Shown in pieces: positions 5,546 to 7,930 of a stretch of DNA of 7,930 nt. The translations under genes were made by a program, and so were the position numbers. The first letter of the stretch is position 1; each line of letters opens with the position of its first letter. The DNA comes from Anaerolineales bacterium. Its GTDB lineage: Bacteria > Chloroflexota > Anaerolineae > Anaerolineales > Villigracilaceae. The stretch covers positions 1 through 7,930 of the forward strand of contig JADGQD010000087.1 of assembly GCA_017882065.1 (NCBI GenBank). Reading direction: 5' to 3'. A model generated the notes under the pieces. The model worked only from the letters and a program-made list of their open reading frames with translations. It searched no databases and had not been told where the DNA came from.

Positions 5546-7930
5546 TTAGATTCGATACCTTCGCAGCCTGAGACTGTTACTCACCACAAAAATACTGCTA
5601 AATGCCATCGCACCCGCTGCCAACATCGGGTTGAGCAATCCTGCCGCCGCGGCCGGGATCAAAACCACATTATAGAAAAACGCCCAGAACAGGTTTTGTT
5701 TGATGGTGCCGAGCGTCTTGCGCGAGAGGGAAATCGCCCGCGCCACGCCGCGCAAATCGCCGCTGATGAGTGTCACCGGTGCGGCGGCCATGGCTACATC
5801 CGTGCCGGTGCCGATGGCGATACCGATGTCCGCCTGTGCCAGCGCTGGGGCGTCGTTGACTCCGTCGCCAACCATTGCCACCACTGCACCGGATTCTTGC
5901 ATCTTCTTCACCTCGGTGGACTTACCATCCGGAAGCACCTCGGCCAGTAAAGTGTCAATCCCAACCTGCTTCGCAATCGCTTCGGCAGTTTTCTGGTTAT
6001 CGCCAGTAATCATCGCCACTTTCAGCCCCATGCGGTGCAGGTCGGCAATCGCCTCCTTTGAGCCATCCTTGACGGTATCGGCCACGGCAATAATCCCGCG
6101 CACCTGTCCATCCACCGCCACAAGCATGGCAGTTTTGGCTTCAGACTGAAGCCGCTCGATATCATTTTCGAATCCGTTGAGCGGAAATTTGCGGGTTTTC
6201 ATCATGCGGAGATTGCCGACCGCCACAATGCGGCCTTCGACTTCCGCTTCGACTCCTTGCCCGGCCTCGGCCTTGAACCCGCTCAATTCAGACAACCCGA
6301 GGCCTCTATTGGTGGCCTCAGCCCAGATCGCCTCCCCAAGCGGATGCTCGCTGCCTTTCTCCACCGAGGCTGCCAATTTCAGCAGGTCCACTTCAGCTAT
6401 CTTTCCATCAATAACCACATCTGTCACTGCTGGCTGGCCCTTTGTCAAGGTCCCCGTTTTATCCAGAACAACGACCGAAACCTTGCCGGCGCGTTCGAGC
6501 GCTTCGCTTGTGCGGAACAGGATGCCGAGTTCGGCGCCTTTCCCGGTCCCGACCATGACCGCCGTCGGTGTGGCCAGTCCCATCGCGCACGGACAGGCAA
6601 TCACCAGCACGGCGACCATGTTAATGAGTGCGCGCGTGAAGGCGGTGATTTCTGCTCCGGCAGGCGGTTGCGGTATGACGAAATACCAGACCAGAAAAGT
6701 GACAGCCGCGATGCCGATCACCGCTGGGACGAACCACGCCGAAACCTGGTCGGCGAGTTTCTGGATGGGCGCCTTGCTGCCCTGTGCGTCCTCAACCAGA
6801 CGGATAATTTGCGCCAGAGCGGTTTCCTTGCCGACTTTGGTCGCTTCGAACTTAAGCAGACCCAATTTGTTGAGCGTCGCGCCAATGACCGGGTCGCCGG
6901 GACCTTTTTCAACCGGCAGCGACTCGCCGGTCAGCATTGATTCGTCCGTGGCCGATCGGCCCTCAACAACGACGCCGTCCACCGGGATTGTTTCGCCGGG
7001 GCGGACAAGCACGAGGTCCCCCACCCGCACGTCGTCCACCGGTACTTCCATTTCTGCACCATCACGCACGATGAGGGCTGTCTTGGCGCGCAGGCTCATC
7101 AGTTTCTTGATGGCTTCGCTGGTGCGCCCCTTTGCGCGCGCCTCGAGGAACTTGCCCAGGCGGATAAGCGTGATGATGACCGCCGCGGTCTCAAAATAGA
7201 CGTGCCCGGAAATGACATTCAGGGCCACAAAAATCGAATAGAAATATGCCACCGACGAACCCATCGCAATGAGCACGTCCATGTTGGCCGAGCGGTTGCG
7301 CAGTGACTTGTACGCGCCCACGTAGTACTGGCCGCCCACGTAAAACTGCACCGGCGTGGCCGCCGCCCACATCAGCCAGTGCACCCAGCCAGCTTGTGCC
7401 CACTCGCCAAGCAGCATGAAATCCCGCGACATCGAAAACAGGAACAGCGGGATGGAGAAAGCCAGGCCGATGATGAGCAGACGACGTTGCTCGTTGATTT
7501 CATGCTCGCGAGCCTTGGCTTCGGCGTCTTCAGCCTCGCCACCCATCTCCACCGCTTCAAAACCGGACCTGGAAACTGCCTGCCGGATCTCGGCCTGGCT
7601 CACCACCGTCGGCACGTACTTCACCCGTGCCCGTTCGGTCGTAATGCTGACCGAGACTTCGAGCACCCCTTCGAGCTTCGCCAGGTTTTTTTCCAGGCGG
7701 CGGGCATCGTTATCGTCGGCCAGACGCTTGATGACCAGGTCCGCTTCACCGGTCGCGACCCCGTAGCCAGCGCGCGCCACACGCGCCACGAGGTCCGGCA
7801 AGCCCACGGCGGATGGGTCAAACGTCACGGTCGCGCGCTCGGAAGACAGGTTGACCACCGCTGCCTGAACACCCTCCTGCTTCTTCAGGCCGCGTTCGAC
7901 TGTCGCCACACAGTTGGCGCAGGTCATACC
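5546..7930 (-). CDS. copA: P1B-type copper-exporting ATPase CopA, 5' end cut by the window
   Basis: Pumps Cu(I) out of the cytoplasm using ATP. The visible frame enters at the right edge inside a heavy-metal-binding motif, G-MTCANC, so the Met at 7927 is probably internal and a few N-terminal codons are missing. Counting from that Met: first HMA domain 1-58 with Cys3 and Cys6; a second HMA-like domain about 62-128 without CxxC; membrane helices from about 150; TGES phosphatase loop at 333-336; CPC metal site at Cys445-Pro446-Cys447; DKTGTLT with phosphorylated Asp489; SEHPLG (His528-Pro529) nucleotide-binding motif; TGDN at 641-644; GDGVND at 687-692. The last two helices carry Tyr752-Asn753 and Met774 with Ser777-Ser778, the residues that specify Cu(I) in CopA proteins. 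Stop TAA at 5548-5546. It is the first visible gene of the operon and the anchor for a copper role. Confidence 0.96.
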   Translation of the reverse strand, partial: GMTCANCVATVERGLKKQEGVQAAVVNLSSERATVTFDPSAVGLPDLVARVARAGYGVATGEADLVIKRLADDNDARRLEKNLAKLEGVLEVSVSITTERARVKYVPTVVSQAEIRQAVSRSGFEAVEMGGEAEDAEAKAREHEINEQRRLLIIGLAFSIPLFLFSMSRDFMLLGEWAQAGWVHWLMWAAATPVQFYVGGQYYVGAYKSLRNRSANMDVLIAMGSSVAYFYSIFVALNVISGHVYFETAAVIITLIRLGKFLEARAKGRTSEAIKKLMSLRAKTALIVRDGAEMEVPVDDVRVGDLVLVRPGETIPVDGVVVEGRSATDESMLTGESLPVEKGPGDPVIGATLNKLGLLKFEATKVGKETALAQIIRLVEDAQGSKAPIQKLADQVSAWFVPAVIGIAAVTFLVWYFVIPQPPAGAEITAFTRALINMVAVLVIACPCAMGLATPTAVMVGTGKGAELGILFRTSEALERAGKVSVVVLDKTGTLTKGQPAVTDVVIDGKIAEVDLLKLAASVEKGSEHPLGEAIWAEATNRGLGLSELSGFKAEAGQGVEAEVEGRIVAVGNLRMMKTRKFPLNGFENDIERLQSEAKTAMLVAVDGQVRGIIAVADTVKDGSKEAIADLHRMGLKVAMITGDNQKTAEAIAKQVGIDTLLAEVLPDGKSTEVKKMQESGAVVAMVGDGVNDAPALAQADIGIAIGTGTDVAMAAAPVTLISGDLRGVARAISLSRKTLGTIKQNLFWAFFYNVVLIPAAAAGLLNPMLAAGAMAFSSIFVVSNSLRLRRYRI

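Noticed and set aside
6177..7199. Plus-strand open frame of 340 codons
   Set aside because: It is antisense to copA, gives a Ser/Thr/Pro-rich product without domain features, and copA has full catalytic motifs across this stretch.
1..7930. CRISPR arrays, tRNA or rRNA genes, insertion sequences
   Set aside because: No direct-repeat arrays, terminal inverted repeats, transposase motifs or RNA gene signatures were seen; coding genes fill nearly the whole window.

Overview
The window is one tightly packed run of eight genes, all on the minus strand and read from right to left. The two outer genes are cut by the window edges. The sequence is moderately GC-rich (about mid-50s % by eye) and uses the standard code, with TGA, TAG and TAA all serving as stops. 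The gene set (copper ATPase, DUF1573, DUF2085, PCYCGC lipoprotein, two CuA-type cupredoxins, a NapH/NosR-like iron-sulfur membrane protein, and a TauE/SafE-cupredoxin fusion) suggests an environmental bacterium, most likely Chloroflexota of the Anaerolineae type. That placement is inferred from family resemblance only and is held with low confidence.

Layout in order of transcription: (1) 7930-5546, a P1B copper-exporting ATPase (CopA) lacking its first residues; (2) 5520-5029, a membrane-anchored DUF1573 protein interrupted by one in-frame TGA; (3) 5032-4355, a DUF2085 membrane protein; (4) 4325-3894, a PCYCGC-motif lipoprotein; (5) 3890-3420, a small membrane-anchored cupredoxin with a full CuA ligand set; (6) 3420-2080, a polytopic 4Fe-4S membrane protein; (7) 2083-1115, a membrane-anchored CuA domain fused to cytochrome c; (8) 1076-1 and beyond, a TauE/SafE-type membrane protein fused to a Cys/Met-rich cupredoxin-like domain. 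Gaps are 0-38 bases and several junctions are ATGA or TGATG overlaps, so this looks like one operon with translational coupling. Its promoter should lie to the right of the window. No stretch above 40 bases lacks a gene.

Together the genes look like a copper-handling and electron-transfer module on the outer face of the cytoplasmic membrane. CopA and the TauE/SafE fusion would move copper. The Cys-rich DUF1573 and PCYCGC proteins could carry or reduce it. The iron-sulfur protein, CuA cupredoxin and CuA-cytochrome c could form an electron path. No catalytic oxidase subunit I or N2O reductase lies in the window, so the terminal acceptor is unknown.

The most notable observation is in gene 2. 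The TGA falls exactly where I recall relatives having the second Cys of a Gly-Cys-Cys-Pro-Pro motif. The frame continues with clear family sequence and ends in an ATGA overlap with the next gene. A perfect 7-bp hairpin with a GG-starting loop sits 11 bases after the TGA. This is what a bacterial selenocysteine gene should look like, so the gene is proposed as a Cys-Sec selenoprotein of the DUF1573 family.
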